A stretch of DNA of 64,000 bases, taken from contig NC_087066.1 of NCBI RefSeq assembly GCF_963678635.1, positions 48,149,129-48,213,128 of the forward strand. Direction: 5' to 3'. The position numbers were made by a program, and so were the translations under genes. Shown one piece after another: positions 1 through 12,226 of this stretch; the first letter of the stretch is position 1; each line of letters opens with the position of its first letter. The stretch comes from Symsagittifera roscoffensis (taxonomy: Eukaryota > Xenacoelomorpha > Acoela > Convolutidae). The notes beneath the pieces were generated by a model. The model had not been told where the DNA came from, did no database searches, and was given only the letters and a program-made list of their open reading frames with translations.

Positions 1-394
1 AATGTTCTCTTTAATTCCCTACACACCGGAAAATTATGCGAAACAAATCAAAGGGCAGCTGATTCAATAAGCTGCCGTTGCTAATATTCTTTCATAAATT
101 CTAAAAACTCCAAACTTTTGTTCCGACCTTATAAAGTAGGAAGGAACGTTTCCTTTTCGTGCGACAAGTACTTAAAAATTATAGTTTCTGGGAAAAATAT
201 CAGTTCCCACAAAGAAAGTTGAGATACGATCGATGTTAAAAAAATTTTCTCGGTGTTGAGAAAGACAGGTTTGAAAATTTCAAGACAAATGGAAAACAAA
301 TTTTTGGAGCTAGTTCTTGAAGCGTTTGAAGCTTCAATTTGCGTATCCTCAAAAAATCAGGAAAAAAGGTTGAGAAAAATTGAAACAAGGATAG

Positions 395-990
395 CCGGTT
401 ACAGTGGAAGTAGCACAGAATGTTCCGACCATAGTCTTAAAAAATTACAACAAAGTTTTTTCAAATTATTGTAGTTTTTTTTCGGCGTGGTGTGATGAAC
501 GGAGCTGTACAAAAAACTGGGGATTAGGTATATTCGATAGTCATAGTAAAATAAGCAAATTGAAAATTAATTTTTGTAGAAAAATTACTAAAAACACGAA
601 AAAAAAAGTTTTTTTTTTGCAGTTTTTTTTCGAGTTTTTGAAAAATTTGATTGCAAAAAGGCGCTAAAATTTTTTATGTAGACAAACGTTACTCAAGTAA
701 AACTAAGTTTTTACGTTTCAAATTAAGCTATGGTAAGCTTTTAAGCAATTAAAATAACACTGCTCGCTCGCTTTATTCGCGCGAAATATTTTTCTTGACC
801 TGGGAAAAGTTTTTTGAGTTGTTTTAAGGTGGTTTGAATCACGACTGTAAGGGTTTTATTATGATATATCACTCAACCCAGTCCGATGATTATTTGTGGT
901 ACCTGATTTTGCATGGAAAACAAAAAAAATTAAAACACACCCGAATACAAAGTTCATCCCCATTTTCAATGGTCGGAACAATAAATTTTT
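395..990 (+). repeat. Dispersed repeat, copy 1 (tektin intron/upstream)
   Basis: This ~600-bp AT-rich segment resembles 3880-4515 in the same orientation. Shared landmarks in order are a 'ggtgtgatgaa/ggtgtgataaa' block, a 'catagtaaaa' block, a 'ggcgctaaaa/agcgctaaaa' block, and a conserved stretch containing 'ccgatgattatttgtggta'. The identity is patchy, so the copies are old. No coding content is seen. The rest of 1-1566 holds no recognisable exon; earlier tektin exons must lie before the window. Confidence 0.6.
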
Positions 991-1566
991 TTCGAATTGT
1001 TCGAACTTTGTCTGAGATGATGATGTTTTCGAATTTGACTTGGGCTCTGCATCGTTAAATTTCACAAGGCGAAATTTGTTTTAATTTGGTGAATAATTAA
1101 TATGCGAACGAAATTTCAAAGAACGAAAGTTTTCCATGATAGCCCTCCATTATGGAAAAGAGCCAGTGAAATTTATAAAGAAGATCGCAGCTGGGCGAAA
1201 CGGTAGAACAGCCTGATCAGAATTTATTAAAACGTGTTTTCCTAAATAAATATTTAGCCTTTAGAGAAAATATAATTTAATTGATGAAATGTCAAATTCA
1301 GTCACTTCTCTAATCTGATCTTTTGAAAAATTAATGCATGAATAGAATAATCCGTTTTCTTGATATTTGCACGATATCTGCTTGACCTGGATACCTATTT
1401 GAACTCTTGATTTTTGTTATGAAGCAAGTTTTTAGTGCTTTAATCGCGCTTTATGTACTTCATTTTGACTGAATTTTTTTGAAATAGTTCATTCGTACTA
1501 ACTACTAGAATAAAAAGTATGACGTCATTGAATAAAAGTGGTGATGTTCGTGATTTTTCTGTGCAG

Positions 1567-4500
1567 ACGTGTGTGGAGATTACGTCACAGGAGAAGAACA
1601 TAGAGGATCTGAAGCTGGCTATTCGGGAGAAGGAGGAGCCTATGAAGGTGGCCCAGAGCAGACTGGAGTACAGGACACACAGACCTAACAATGAACTCTG
1701 TGACGATCCCGCTCAGCGCAGGTATACTTGTCATTTTTGCATGTTTGGGACATTTTGTAAATTTTGGTAGATTTTTTTGGTGGCGTCCCTTATGATAGAG
1801 GAACCGAATGACGGAGAGTTAACTTCAGCCAATCAGAATTTAGTATTAAAGTCGACCGACTTCAAAAGAAGCAGTTAAATTATTTTTCAATTATTGTCTG
1901 ATCTATGATGCATTGTAAAAACCGTAATAACTAATTTTTACTGATTTTTAAAAAAAAAACAGTAATTAAAATTGTACAAATTGTCCAGCTAAAACAAATT
2001 TGCTGCTAAAACTCTTTTTCTGCTGATTTGACTTCGATTTAGTGCAGAAATCATTCTGTGAATAGGAATGTCTAACGATTTTGAATTGTTGAAATTTCTC
2101 ATCATTGGGTCTCTTCATCATGAAATTAGCCCGCAATTTTTTTTTTCAAAAAACTTCAAGCATTGGCTAAACTTATTTTTCGTTTTGCCATTAGGCGCTT
2201 AATGTGTACTGACTTCATTAAATTTAGCTTCTGTCGTTTTTTTGTCATGTTCTCTTTTGAACATTACTTAACCACAAAGAGTTTTCAACGTCATCAGTAC
2301 TTCGCTTGCTATAAGCGAGCGCTATCAAATTGAAGCATAGTGTTAGTTTGGCATACAACTTATTTAGCAGAGTCAGTGAACCATTCGCAACTTGTGTTGC
2401 CGTGAAATAATACTGGAAACAAAAAGCTGTTCTGCGCATTAACCTGCTTCAAAAAATTCCTTATTTTAGAGAACAGAGATCATTGGTTCGAGTCTGGACA
2501 TGACCAATACTTTTTCAGATCAAAAATTTTCAGCTTCAGCTTTAATTTTCAGATTAATGTGTATCTGCTTGTTTTGTTTTTCTTGTTTTGTTTTTGTCGA
2601 CTTATTTGTCCCAGCATGGAATATTCTAAAAAGTACTCGATTCTTATCACATTAATAACGCGCTTTTGATATACTATGAATGATAGAGTGATATTGGTTC
2701 CGTTTTTCAGTAAATTTTTGGTCATCGATTTTGTAAAAAAATCTCCTTTTTGTCTCTTCATTTTTTCTTAGCTATAAGAAAGTTTTTTTCATAATTTTAT
2801 TCTTCTTCATCACATCAGTTTTTGGCTGACCTGCCCCAAAAACTTTTTCAAAAGGGTCCCTGCGCCAACGCATAATTAAAAGGTGAAATATTAATACGCG
2901 CTTTGCCAAAAACAGGTTATGATCTTTATAGGTGCCCGAAAAGAGAATATCATATTTAAAGGATGTTTGAATAGAGCTCAGAAATTCAACTTAGTCGACC
3001 TCCAAAAAATAACCTCCCTCACCGTCCCTTGTAAAAATTCTAAATATGTCCCTGATAAAGGGTTCTTCTCCGAAACCTGAAAATAAGTCTTGTAGGATCT
3101 TTATCCGAGCAGCTCTCGAAGTAAGAAGGAACTGTGGCGTAGCGTATGTTTTTTTCCTCCCATTCTATGTACCTCAAGGAAAACTTGTAAGGGATAAAAA
3201 GTTGGTCTGAGCGTGTATTACAAATATTGCGAACAACACGATGTGTGACTGAACTCTCACTTTAGTTGTACTGCGATTTATACATTATTTCAGTAATTAT
3301 CACATCTCATTTTTGCGGTCTTCAAATGATTTGATCTTTTTTTCTCGAAAAACCAACAAAAAATTTAGGGAAAAAAGAAAAAAATGGAAAAAGTCATGAA
3401 ATTTTTTGTTCATTTTCATTTTTTTCTCTTATGATTCAATCTTTGATTATTTTGCTCGGAATGTGCTAGTTGCACAACAACCGGATATATTTGTGGCTTA
3501 AATATTTTTTATTTAGTTTTTTGTATTTTCCTCTGATAGAAAAACGTGAAAGCTATACTTTTTTGGGAATAAATTTTTGAGTGCCCATTTTACGATGGAA
3601 TTTAAGCACCGGAATCAATTTTTCCCTTGATCAAAGTAGGGGTTGATTTGAAATGAAATGCATTGGTAAATCATGAAAACCACTCATCAACTGTCAACAA
3701 TTTGGAATCTATGTATTTTTTTGGAACGTGTATTTTTGGTTCGAAATTTTGTGGAGAGAACACACTGAGTAAAGTTCCTGTGTGGTCTCAAGGATAATAT
3801 AACAAGCATGCGAATATTATAACAGGACGTACGTTTTTGGGGTTTGTATTTGTGGTTCCAAAATTTTAGTGGGAAAATATATCTGAACAAAGTTTCTGTG
3901 CAGTCAAAACCATAGTATAACAAGCATATTTCTATTTTTTTTTTCAAATCAGTGACGTTTTTTGTCCGTGGTGTGATAAAAGATTCTAAGCGAAAGCATA
4001 GAACTGGGGCATAGTGGGCAATCATAGTAAAACAGGTAAATTATACAATAGTTTTAGTCGTTCAATGACTAGAAACACAAATTAAAATTCAGATAACTTG
4101 TCCAAATATTTTTTTTTCGACATTTCTTGCGTTTATGAAAAAGTTTTTCCCAACATAGCGCTAAAAAGACTTGAAAAACTATTTTACTAGAGTAAAATTA
4201 TACATTTTCGTTTGAATAAAAGTTATAGGGCTTATCCTTCTATTATAAGCCTTTCACACTTGCCTTTCTCGCTCGAAATTGAACAAAAACTTCAACATTT
4301 TCAACCATTTTTTTTAACACTGGGTCCAACCAGAGAAAATTTTTCTAATGTCGTTTGAATCATGCATGACTGAAAGGGCTAATATCACTCTACCCATTCC
4401 GATGATTATTTGTGGTATCTGATTTTGCGTGTAAAAAACCAAAAAAAAAGAAAATGAGAGCTAAAACACAACCGACTGGAACTTTCCTCTCCATTTTCAA

Positions 4501-5452
4501 TGTTCGAAATAAAATTATTGTAGCGGCTTAATATGCAACGCAATTTAGTAACATTTTTCAATAAAGCTAATATCAGCTTTGAATTTCACGTAAGCACTCA
4601 AAAGAAAGTTGGCTAAGGTGAATATGAGCTTTGACTCTTGTTAAGTATCAATGGGGTCAGTGAAGACACTTATAAGTTAATTTTTTTGTTTCATTTTTCA
4701 GAAAATCATAAAATGTTCTAATAAGTACAGAAGTGTATTCGTACATATTAATTTATTTATGAATGCATTTACGTTTATATGCATTTTAAAAGTTCAATTT
4801 GAATACATTTGCTTAAACGAAGGCAATTTATGCTCTCCAACTATGAAAGTTCAATTGTTTTCTAGTTTCCAAGTGGATTTTCATTTTTAGACTTCCTAGC
4901 CTAATAAAAATGTTACCTATTGATTCAGTTTTTTGTATTGGGATTATTTTCATCAAAAAAGCTCCAATCACAATTGAATCTTGAAAATCGAAGAGCTTAG
5001 GGGCCATAATTTTTTCTTTGACACTCGAAAGATGAAAATGGTTTTTAAAAATCAATCAATTGTTTGATCAGTCTCTCCTTGAGTTCCTTGACACTTTTGT
5101 CTGTTATGGATGAGTTGATTTTGTTGTATCTTTATCTACCCCCCTATGGGTACTAGTAACAGTTAGCCAGCTTTATAAAGGATTTACAAAATGGTTAAGC
5201 ATATGGGCAGTTAAAAATATCTAAATTGTTTTCAGACTGTTGGAAGAAGTTGAAGAGATCAAAGCGTCTATAGCTGCCCTGAATAACAAGCTGGACGAGG
5301 CCAATCAGAGCAGATCTGACTTGATGGGCACTAGGAGGGAGTTGGAGACTGAGATTGCCTACAAACAAGACTCGCTCTTCATCGATAGAGAGAAGTGCAT
5401 GACTCTGAGGACTAGGTTCCCCACTATCACTCGACTGGTCGGCTACCAGTAG
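1567..5452 (+). CDS. Tektin, last two exons (5' part outside window)
   Basis: Tektins are coiled-coil filament proteins inside doublet microtubules of cilia and sperm flagella. Two exons are visible. Exon 1567-1721 follows the acceptor 'tttctgtgcag' and ends at a 'gtatac' donor. Exon 5236-5452 follows 'tgttttcag' and ends with TAG. The 2-nt overhang of the first exon joins the second exon's first base in phase. The first exon carries RPNNELCDD, close to the family's nonapeptide signature RPNVELCRD. The second encodes heptad-rich helix (LLEEVEEIKASIAALNNKLD) and the typical tektin C-terminus with LFIDREKC and RTRFP, ending VGYQ. About 124 residues are present; whole tektins are about 400-450, so the upstream exons precede the window. 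The signature variant N for V and D for R may be lineage-specific. Which tektin paralogue this is cannot be settled from the C-terminus. Confidence 0.9.
3880..4515 (+). repeat. Dispersed repeat, copy 2 (inside tektin intron)
   Basis: Second copy of the family at 395-990, same orientation, within the 3.5-kb intron between the two visible tektin exons. The intron otherwise shows AT-rich sequence and open frames without coding character. 2830-3110 loosely resembles part of the hAT-like repeat described at 12227. Confidence 0.55.
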
Positions 5453-5542
5453 GAAATAATCTGCATCAGTCGGTGGTCAGATGGCAGAAGAAAGCAAAAA
5501 TAACAACTTTCGAATACTTTTATTCACAAATACGCGATAACC

Positions 5543-5938
5543 AGTTCTTTTTGGCTCTTTTTCTAAAAAGGAGAAGAAGTTCTTCTTGGCTATTTTTCTA
5601 AAAAGAAGAAGTTCTTTTTGGCTCTTTTTCTAAAAAGGAGAAGAAGTTCTTCTTGGCTATTTTTCTAAAAAGAAGAAGTTCTTTTTGGCTCTTTTTCTAA
5701 AAAGGAGAAGAAGTTCTTTTTGGCTCTTTTTCTAAAAAGGAGAAGAAGTTCTTCTTGGCTATTTTTCTAAAAAGAAGAAGTTCTTTTTGGCTCTTTTTCT
5801 AAAAAGGAGAAGAAGTTCTTCTTGGCTATTTTTCTAAAAAGAAGAAGTTCTTTTTGGCTCTTTTTCTAAAAAGGAGAAGAAGTTCTTTTTGGCTCTTTTT
5901 CTAAAAAGGAGAAGAAGTTCTTTTTGGCTCTTTTTCCT
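5543..5938. repeat. 35/32-bp minisatellite just 3' of tektin
   Basis: About 12 tandem units in two alternating forms: a 35-bp form (ttctttttggctcttttt, ctaaaaaggagaagaag) and a 32-bp form in which 'ttcttcttggctattttt' is followed by a shorter 'aaaaagaagaa'. Near-identical units imply recent expansion. One strand is pyrimidine-rich and the other purine-rich. Its open frames on both strands follow from the repeat. It begins about 90 bp after the tektin stop, so it may be in the tektin 3' UTR or just downstream. Confidence 0.95.
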
Positions 5939-6871
5939 AAACATATTTCTAAAATTGCGCATAGAAAACAGGCTGCTTAACCAAATATTAATCCTTGCAC
6001 CTAGATATTTAATTATTGCCCTTAAAGGAAGAAAGAGAGCCAAAAGTCTTATCTCATTAAAAACTTTATCTGCAGCTTAACTCACAAGTCACAAAATGCG
6101 TGCTCATTCTCTGAAGTGCTTTCATGTAGTAAGTAACATTTGAAACGCACTGGTTTGCGTGAAAATACTCGCTTTGTTCAAAATCTTCCTGTTTGCCAAA
6201 ACATATAAAAGCTAGCTTATGTCCTGACATTCTATTTTATGGAAATGTATCCCATTCGAAGTTTATTTTGTGCTCAAAAAATCACATATCTAGTTTTGAA
6301 ATAAAAGCTTGGTCAACTCAAAAGCTGGTCGATTTTTCGCTATGCGATTTCTGTTTAAAACAATGTCTTTAAAAACAGTTACTCGAGTTGACCTTGATTT
6401 AAATTTCAACCAGCGATGCTTTGTGTTTCAGAATAGCTCTCCTAGTAAACCAAGTTTTGCGAATTAATTCAATATATTTTTAATAAATTAACCATTCAAG
6501 ACTACTTCAATAGTTACGTTACGTTTTTTGTACAAAGCAACACTTGACGTACAATTTTAAAGCTTTAACTTTAGAAGAAACAAGAAAAAACAAGCAAAAA
6601 GCTCATAAATTTCAATTTCATTGATTGAAAAATAGTTGTTTAAAATGGCTGTTTTTTTTTTCATTTTCAAATTTTTTCCGTTTTCTTGGGTAGGGAAGAT
6701 AACGAAATTTAAAGATTCGGTTTCTATGTAGTCATATATACAGACTAACATTTCAACAGCAAACTTAACAAGATACATCGAAAAAATTAATTTGATACTT
6801 GGCGGCTAAAAGATGCAAACCAACAGCTCTTTATTTCCGACAATTCTTTTATCTCCGAATTTCAAAAGATA
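5939..6871. other. Intergenic, nothing recognised
   Basis: AT-rich sequence between the minisatellite and the splice-acceptor-like site ahead of the 14-3-3 gene. Open frames here (for example 6557-6778 minus) are low-complexity and have no recognisable domain. Confidence 0.6.
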
Positions 6872-6883
6872 TTTTTTTTCCAG
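6872..6883 (+). promoter_or_regulatory. Possible splice acceptor in 14-3-3 5' UTR
   Basis: A pyrimidine tract ending in CAG ('tttttttccag') lies 61 bp before the 14-3-3 ATG. It fits the 3' splice site of a 5'-UTR intron, or of a spliced leader if the species trans-splices; the sequence cannot distinguish these. The exon downstream would carry a 5-codon upstream ORF (ATG at about 6891, TGA in frame). Confidence 0.4.
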
Positions 6884-6944
6884 ATAACCCATGATTACAA
6901 ATTGAGTATTTTCATCTCAAATTGTGGTCAAATTTTTCTTCATA

Positions 6945-7724
6945 ATGGATCGTGATCAGTTAGTGCAGAAAGCCATCTTAGCCGAACAGGCTGATCGATT
7001 TGAAGACATGGCTGAATTCATGAAAGGGGCCATAAAACTCATGGACGATTCCGCAACTACAACGCCAGAAGAACGAAATCTGCTTTCGGTAGCCTACAAA
7101 AACGCAGTCGGGTCACGAAGAGCTGCTTGGAGAGTCATTTCGAATATCGAAGAGCGGCAAGTGGCTGGTATAAACTCACAAGTTATGAAAAATTATCGCG
7201 AGCAGGTTGAAAAAGAGCTGGAAGAACTTTGCGTTGAAGTCTTGGACCTTGTTGAAAATCACCTTGTTCCGAATGCGGAGAAAAAGTTGAAAGAAGAATC
7301 TCAGAAAGATTCCTCTGAATTAGTTGTTAGTCTTGTTTTCTATCTTAAAATGAAAGGCGACTATCATAGGTATTCGGCCGAAATTAAAAGCGACGAAAGT
7401 GATCCCGAAAATAACTCATCTACTCAGAAAGCGGCAGAAGCTTATAAACAAGCAGCGGAGCATGCTTCCAAGCTAAATGCCACACATCCTGTGAGGCTGG
7501 GCCTATTTCTAAACTACTCCGTATTTCAATACGAGATCTTAAAGCGACCACAAGATGCTTGTGAGTTGGCAAAACAAGCATTTGATGACGCCATTGCGTA
7601 CTTGGACAATGTCGGAGAAGATAGTTATAAAGACGCGACACTCATCATGCAGTTGCTGCGAGACAATTTAACTCTGTGGGCATCTGAACAAAGTGAGGAA
7701 ACAGAAAAACAAGAAGAAAATTGA
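6945..7724 (+). CDS. 14-3-3 protein, intronless, 259 residues
   Basis: 14-3-3 proteins are dimeric phosphoserine/phosphothreonine-peptide binding adaptors in cytosol and nucleus. The ATG at 6945 gives MDRDQLVQKAILAEQA, the usual start of the family; a longer reading begins with a GTG and adds a non-family leader. Signature 1 is RNLLSVAYKNAV (about residue 45) and signature 2 is YKDATLIMQLLRDNLTLW (about residue 225). Phosphopeptide-pocket residues are visible: the Lys of AYKN, the Arg of GSRRA, and the Arg-Tyr of GDYHRYSAE. The acidic tail (SEETEKQEEN) is typical. At 259 residues it is slightly longer than the usual 245-255, with additions after the LVPNAEKK segment (DSSELVVSL) and after SAEIKSDESD. 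The frame is uninterrupted, so the gene appears functional. Lack of introns in an intron-bearing neighbourhood may mean an old retrocopy or ancestral intron loss. Isoform not assignable. Confidence 0.96.
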   Translation: MDRDQLVQKAILAEQADRFEDMAEFMKGAIKLMDDSATTTPEERNLLSVAYKNAVGSRRAAWRVISNIEERQVAGINSQVMKNYREQVEKELEELCVEVLDLVENHLVPNAEKKLKEESQKDSSELVVSLVFYLKMKGDYHRYSAEIKSDESDPENNSSTQKAAEAYKQAAEHASKLNATHPVRLGLFLNYSVFQYEILKRPQDACELAKQAFDDAIAYLDNVGEDSYKDATLIMQLLRDNLTLWASEQSEETEKQEEN

Positions 7725-9163
7725 GTGTCGTTAAGTCGACGGGATAAAACACCGTGTATAGACTTTACTATGGGCAATAATCATCTTCTATAAAGATAGC
7801 TTTTGTTATACATCCTAGTTCAAATTACCATTTTGTAAATTTCTGTAGTATAATTTCTTACAAATTTAAATGCGTTTTTTAAAAGTTTTTCTATTTAGTC
7901 GAATAGTTTCTGACTTTTTTCATTTCAAGTTTATTGGTTAAAAATCTACCGAGCTGTTCAAAAACGTTAATCACTCCGATTTCATAGATCTTACAATTAA
8001 GAGCTCTAAAATATGCAATATTAGCTCGATGCAACGGAAAACAGTTCACTAGTTTAGAAGCATCGAGCTTTTAATGCATAGCTTTAAGCATGTTTTTTTT
8101 TCGAGATTTATGCAGTAGTAGTTAGATTCGACTTGGAACCGTTAACTAGATTTCTTTTACTAAAGCGCAAAAGTACTTTTTTTATCATTTAAAACAGAAA
8201 CACATTTGATTTTTTCAAATGTGAACTTTTGTTATAACTTTTGTTTGTAAAAGCTGGAAAAGAGCCAAGCGTAAAATTTTATCATCAGAAGTTTGAAAAA
8301 AAAGTAAGCTTGCGTCTGAACCAAAAAAATGTTTGAAGCTTCATCTATTTTTTCTCTTATTAAAAACATCAAGTGGTTATTTTATAGAATGCATGGAAGC
8401 AACGTTTTAGATAAACTAAAGATTTTGCATTTCCGATTAGTTTCATGCAACTTCCTATCGCCAACCTTTGAATTTTCTGCCTGATAGTGCATCATTTCGT
8501 AATATTCGTAGCATATCAAAAAAAATCTACTATTCCTTGCCATTTGGTTTGACCTTCATCAACCAAAAATGCTATTCACACGATTCTATTTTTGTGTTAT
8601 ATGAGTTGGATTTTTTGCATGGCGACACTGAAATTTATTGAAAAATAAAAGTCCAAGATAATTGTCATGCTACGCAACTAATGCAAAAAATGGATGAAAA
8701 ATATTTTATCAAAAAACTGAGTTTTCATTTTTTATGGAAGAATAATTGTCATGAAATTCTATGCAATGGAAGATTGTTAAGAAGTCATATTAATTTCAAG
8801 CAAACTTTTAAATGTATTAAACGTTTGCCCTATAACATGGAAACTGTATGACTTTTTTTGTGTTCTCAACACGGGAGAGCTGTTCAGCAGAAACAACTTG
8901 ATTTAATTAGTTTTCTGATTCTTGAAGAAAGGATTGCAAATATTTGTGCTCAGTGCAGATTTTTTTTCAGAAAAAATTCGAGTTACACATGGCCATCTTC
9001 CCTAGGATTTTTTTAATACTACCTGAAAAATACTGGCGTGCACAATTTTATAAAAAATGTTTCACCTATGCTAAATTTTTGTAAAGAGGGCTTAAATATG
9101 GCTTATATAGGACAGTTGACCCCCGATAGTGCTTTTATGCTTTTAACACGCAAGAGTTTTCCG
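7725..9163. other. Intergenic downstream of 14-3-3, no gene seen
   Basis: AT-rich sequence with no coding character on either strand. The start must contain the 14-3-3 3' UTR; I see no unambiguous canonical polyadenylation hexamer close to the stop. Confidence 0.6.
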
Positions 9164-9207
9164 AAATAGGGGTTCTCGTTAGCAAATATTAACAAGAACC
9201 CCTATTT
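9164..9207. repeat. 18-bp stem hairpin
   Basis: Perfect inverted repeat except for one mismatch: aaataggggttctcgtta (9164-9181), an 8-nt loop, then taacaagaacccctattt (9190-9207). It is followed by two short copies of 'cattcttgttagg'. No T-run follows, and a terminator is not expected in this genome type. It is probably the core of a small foldback element. Confidence 0.7.
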
Positions 9208-9523
9208 GGCATTCTTGTTAGGTAAGCATTCTTGTTAGGGTTGCTTCAAATTGTTGCTTGCTAATAATTGTAAACGTCGTGTAAACAAAATACTTTTTGT
9301 ATCAGGGTGAAGCTTTGGATTTTCCGACTGCCTTTTTAGGTCCTAAGCAAAAAGTTTTCATTTGAAAAACATGAAAAAAGAGCAAAAAATAGACCTATTT
9401 AAAATCTTAATTGATTTTCCATGTTTTTCACCAAATTGCTAAACCAATTTATCTGCCTCAATTCAATTTGGAAGGATTCAATTCAAGTTTCGAAGAAAAC
9501 GGAATATTTATGCTCGGTGTGGG

Positions 9524-9941
9524 TTTTTTATTCAGTCAATTTTCACCGAATGAAATAATAGTTTTCGAGAAAAATTTTTATACCCCATTGAAGATATCAA
9601 CTTTCTGAGTTCAAATTTAAAAAAATATGTAACCTCCGATTATTTTTTTTTTAGTTCTGGGTGTTTGAAAATTCTGGGTGATCGGCCATGCTGTGGACTA
9701 AGTTATGCGCGCTTAGAAGAATTTTTTGTTCCAATTTTTGAAGAGTGATTTTTTTATTCAGTCAATTTTCGGCGATCGAAATGAACGTTTTCAACAAAAA
9801 TTTTTATACCTCAATAAAAAAATTTACTTTTTGAGTTCTAATATAAAAAGATATTTTACCTCCAGTTATTTTTTATAAAGTTCTGGAGGTTTGAAAATTG
9901 CCAAATTGTCCATGTTCTGGACTTAACTATGCGCGCTTTGA
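9524..9941 (+). repeat. Tandem duplication (~200-bp unit)
   Basis: Two direct, diverged copies (about 9524-9722 and 9752-9941). Each starts with 'tttattcagtcaatttt' and ends with 'atgcgcgctt'. The preceding 'gctcggtgtgggttttttat' resembles the 'gctcgggtgggt' edge of the repeat family at 13042-13518, so these look like truncated members of it. The surrounding 9941-11060 has no recognisable gene. Confidence 0.6.
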
Positions 9942-11060
9942 ATAGTCTATTCATAATGCTGGCGAAGCTTCATGCGTGGCGAATTATCCCATTCGACAAA
10001 ATTGTTTCAAATTGAATTGAGGCTAGCTAATCAGACCGGTCGTATCAAATTCGCACGAATCAACATTTCACGCTTTGATATTGTCCAAAATTGACAGGTT
10101 TTCAATATTTTTTCAAAAAACTATTCGATATGAACTAAGGAACATTCGGAACATTAAGGTGTTTGCCCTGATATACGGGCAGTCTTGGTTGCCACTTATG
10201 CTTTGATAGGACGAAAAATGTTGCAACAAATTGGAAATTTTCAAACCCCAAAAATAAATGTTCGCAAGCTAAATATAAATTGAATTATGAGCTCGGGACA
10301 TCAATAGCTTTCAGATGATTTAAAATATCGATCAATTATTACTCGGACTCATTACATTTTTTATACAACATGATTCATATAACTTTTTTGTCAATATGAA
10401 TTATGTTGGATAAAATGGTCATCAATCATTTGTTTTAAGGAACGAAATTTATCAAGCGGAGAAGTCCACGCAGCTTAAAGATTAGATCATTTTCTGTGAA
10501 TGTAATTTGACAAAAATATATGGAATACATAAATAAGGCAAAAATTTCGCAACACTCAAAGCGTGAAATGTATGGGCTGGCGTTCTAAATTTTTTTAAAG
10601 CTTATATGAAAGCGATGAAGCCTCAAATGTTAGTAGAAGATGATTCATTAGTGTTGTTTTTCAAAATTTTATCAAGTGCCCATCACAATGACGCATTTTG
10701 ATCAGCATTTCACAGAAACAGAAGATTGCATAGGCTGTAGGATGTCAATTGCCACTACGCACTCATTGATAATATACTTAGTTCTTGCCTTCATATCTCC
10801 TCGCACTTAGTTGAAAAAACATAAATGAAATTTTTTTCAGAGCCAGACATCCCTCTGGCAAGTATTGAATACTCTGAAAAAACAGTTCGGTTCCAATCAT
10901 TGTTAAATTTTCTGAATCATTTTAATATTGATTTTAGTAATCACAACAACAATCAATCAGCAGTCATTAAAATTTCCTAAAACAAAACTTCAAATTGGGG
11001 CAAATTGAAATTTTTATACCCGCTTTATGTCAACGCGTTCTTAGTTGGAAATACAACAAA

Positions 11061-11555
11061 ACTGCTCGTATCAGGGCAAAGCCCTGAATGTTCCGACTGC
11101 CTTTTAAGGTTTATGGAGCTCTAAAAACATTAAAAAAATTAAATGTAACAAAATAAAATGAAATTTTTTTCTGAAATTTGCGATTTTTTTGACACTCATC
11201 CCCCCACACGCAAAATAAAGTATGAAAGGACAGATTTCGTTCCTAGCAACAAATCAATTATGGCATATAATCTTCTTTCAACCAATTTGGAATGATTTCT
11301 AAGACGGATTAAATCTCCGCTTACGGGTTAAGAGCGCGAAATATGTCGCGCGTTAATTGTCCCAAAATGGCAACTTTAAACCCTCATAACTTTACGAAAA
11401 ATGATCACAGGTGAGATATTTTTTCAAATTTAAGCTCAGGACAACAATACTTTTTGAATGATAAAAAAATTCCGCCAAAAATGGCTAGTTAAAAAGTCGA
11501 AACTTGTCTGAAGAAAAAACCCAGCGAGCACAAATATTCCGTTACTTTCGTTACG
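11061..11555 (-). repeat. Dispersed repeat, left inverted copy (possible TIR)
   Basis: Starts 'actgctcgtatcagggc' and runs to 'ccgttactttcgttacg'. It is the inverted counterpart of 13042-13518: both contain the 'taatccgtcttag'/'ctaagacggatta' block, the 'gcgcgaaatat' block and an 'actagcc'/'ggctagt' block. Two such copies about 1.5 kb apart could be two insertions or the long terminal repeats of a single ~2.5-kb DNA element. Confidence 0.65.
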
Positions 11556-11639
11556 AAAGTCGGAACAACAAGTTTACTAAATGCATGTTTACTCGAGTTG
11601 GAGCAGCAGTTGAAAATCTCGCCCTTTTCAAAATTAGTC

Positions 11640-11787
11640 TTAATTTCCTAGAATATTGTCTTCATCCTCCCGTTCTCTGAGTAGCATCTGTTCCTCAATC
11701 AGAAGGTCTCCATAATTCTCTGGTAAGATGAAGAATATTACCCCGTAGATTATTCCCAGTGCAATCCCCAACATTGCCGGCAGCAGT
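11640..11787 (-). CDS. Possible terminal exon of a membrane protein
   Basis: On the minus strand a good acceptor ('ttgtgcgtttcag') is followed by a frame running to TAA at 11640. It encodes about 48 residues: LLPAMLGIALGIIYGVIFFI is a convincing transmembrane segment, then LPENYGDLLIEEQMLLRERE and an acidic end. It reads like the last transmembrane helix and short cytosolic tail of a multi-pass or C-tail protein. I do not recognise the family. No upstream exon was found in 12-16 kb. It lies between inverted copies of a repeat (11061-11555 and 13042-13518), so it could also belong to a transposon. Confidence 0.4.
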
Positions 11788-12226
11788 CTGAAACGCACAA
11801 GGTCATTTTTTGATGAAACTTCATTTTCTTTATACAAAACATAGCCACCAGACAATTGGAAAACAGTCAGTGAACACAAGTAAACAGAAAAACATTGTTT
11901 TTTTTTGAATTTTCGAATTTCCAAGAAACAATAGATGTCCTTAAAACTTTTTGAATACTTAGAGCAATTTACGCCGGGCAGTTTTAAGAAAAATTAACCC
12001 AATTTGAGAAAAATTGAATCAATAGATAAAACTTTTATTGCGCCGGGAAATCTGATAATTGAAATCTGGTTTTCGAAAATAGAAGTCAATCACGTTTTTT
12101 ATGACCTTTACACTTCCAAGTCAAACCGCGAAAAAATAGTTCCTGAAAATCATTTTGAAGCTGAGAGTTTTTTCAAACTTCACAAAATCTCAGACGGCCT
12201 TATCACCTTATCATTTCACTTTTAGC

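Noticed and set aside
2460-2515. Possible tRNA or tRNA-derived SINE because of 'ggttcgagtct'
   Set aside because: Only a B-box-like motif; no A box, no acceptor-stem pairing and no cloverleaf could be made from the surrounding bases.
5834-6080. ORFs rich in Lys/Leu/Phe over the minisatellite
   Set aside because: Both strands are open only because the repeat lacks stops.
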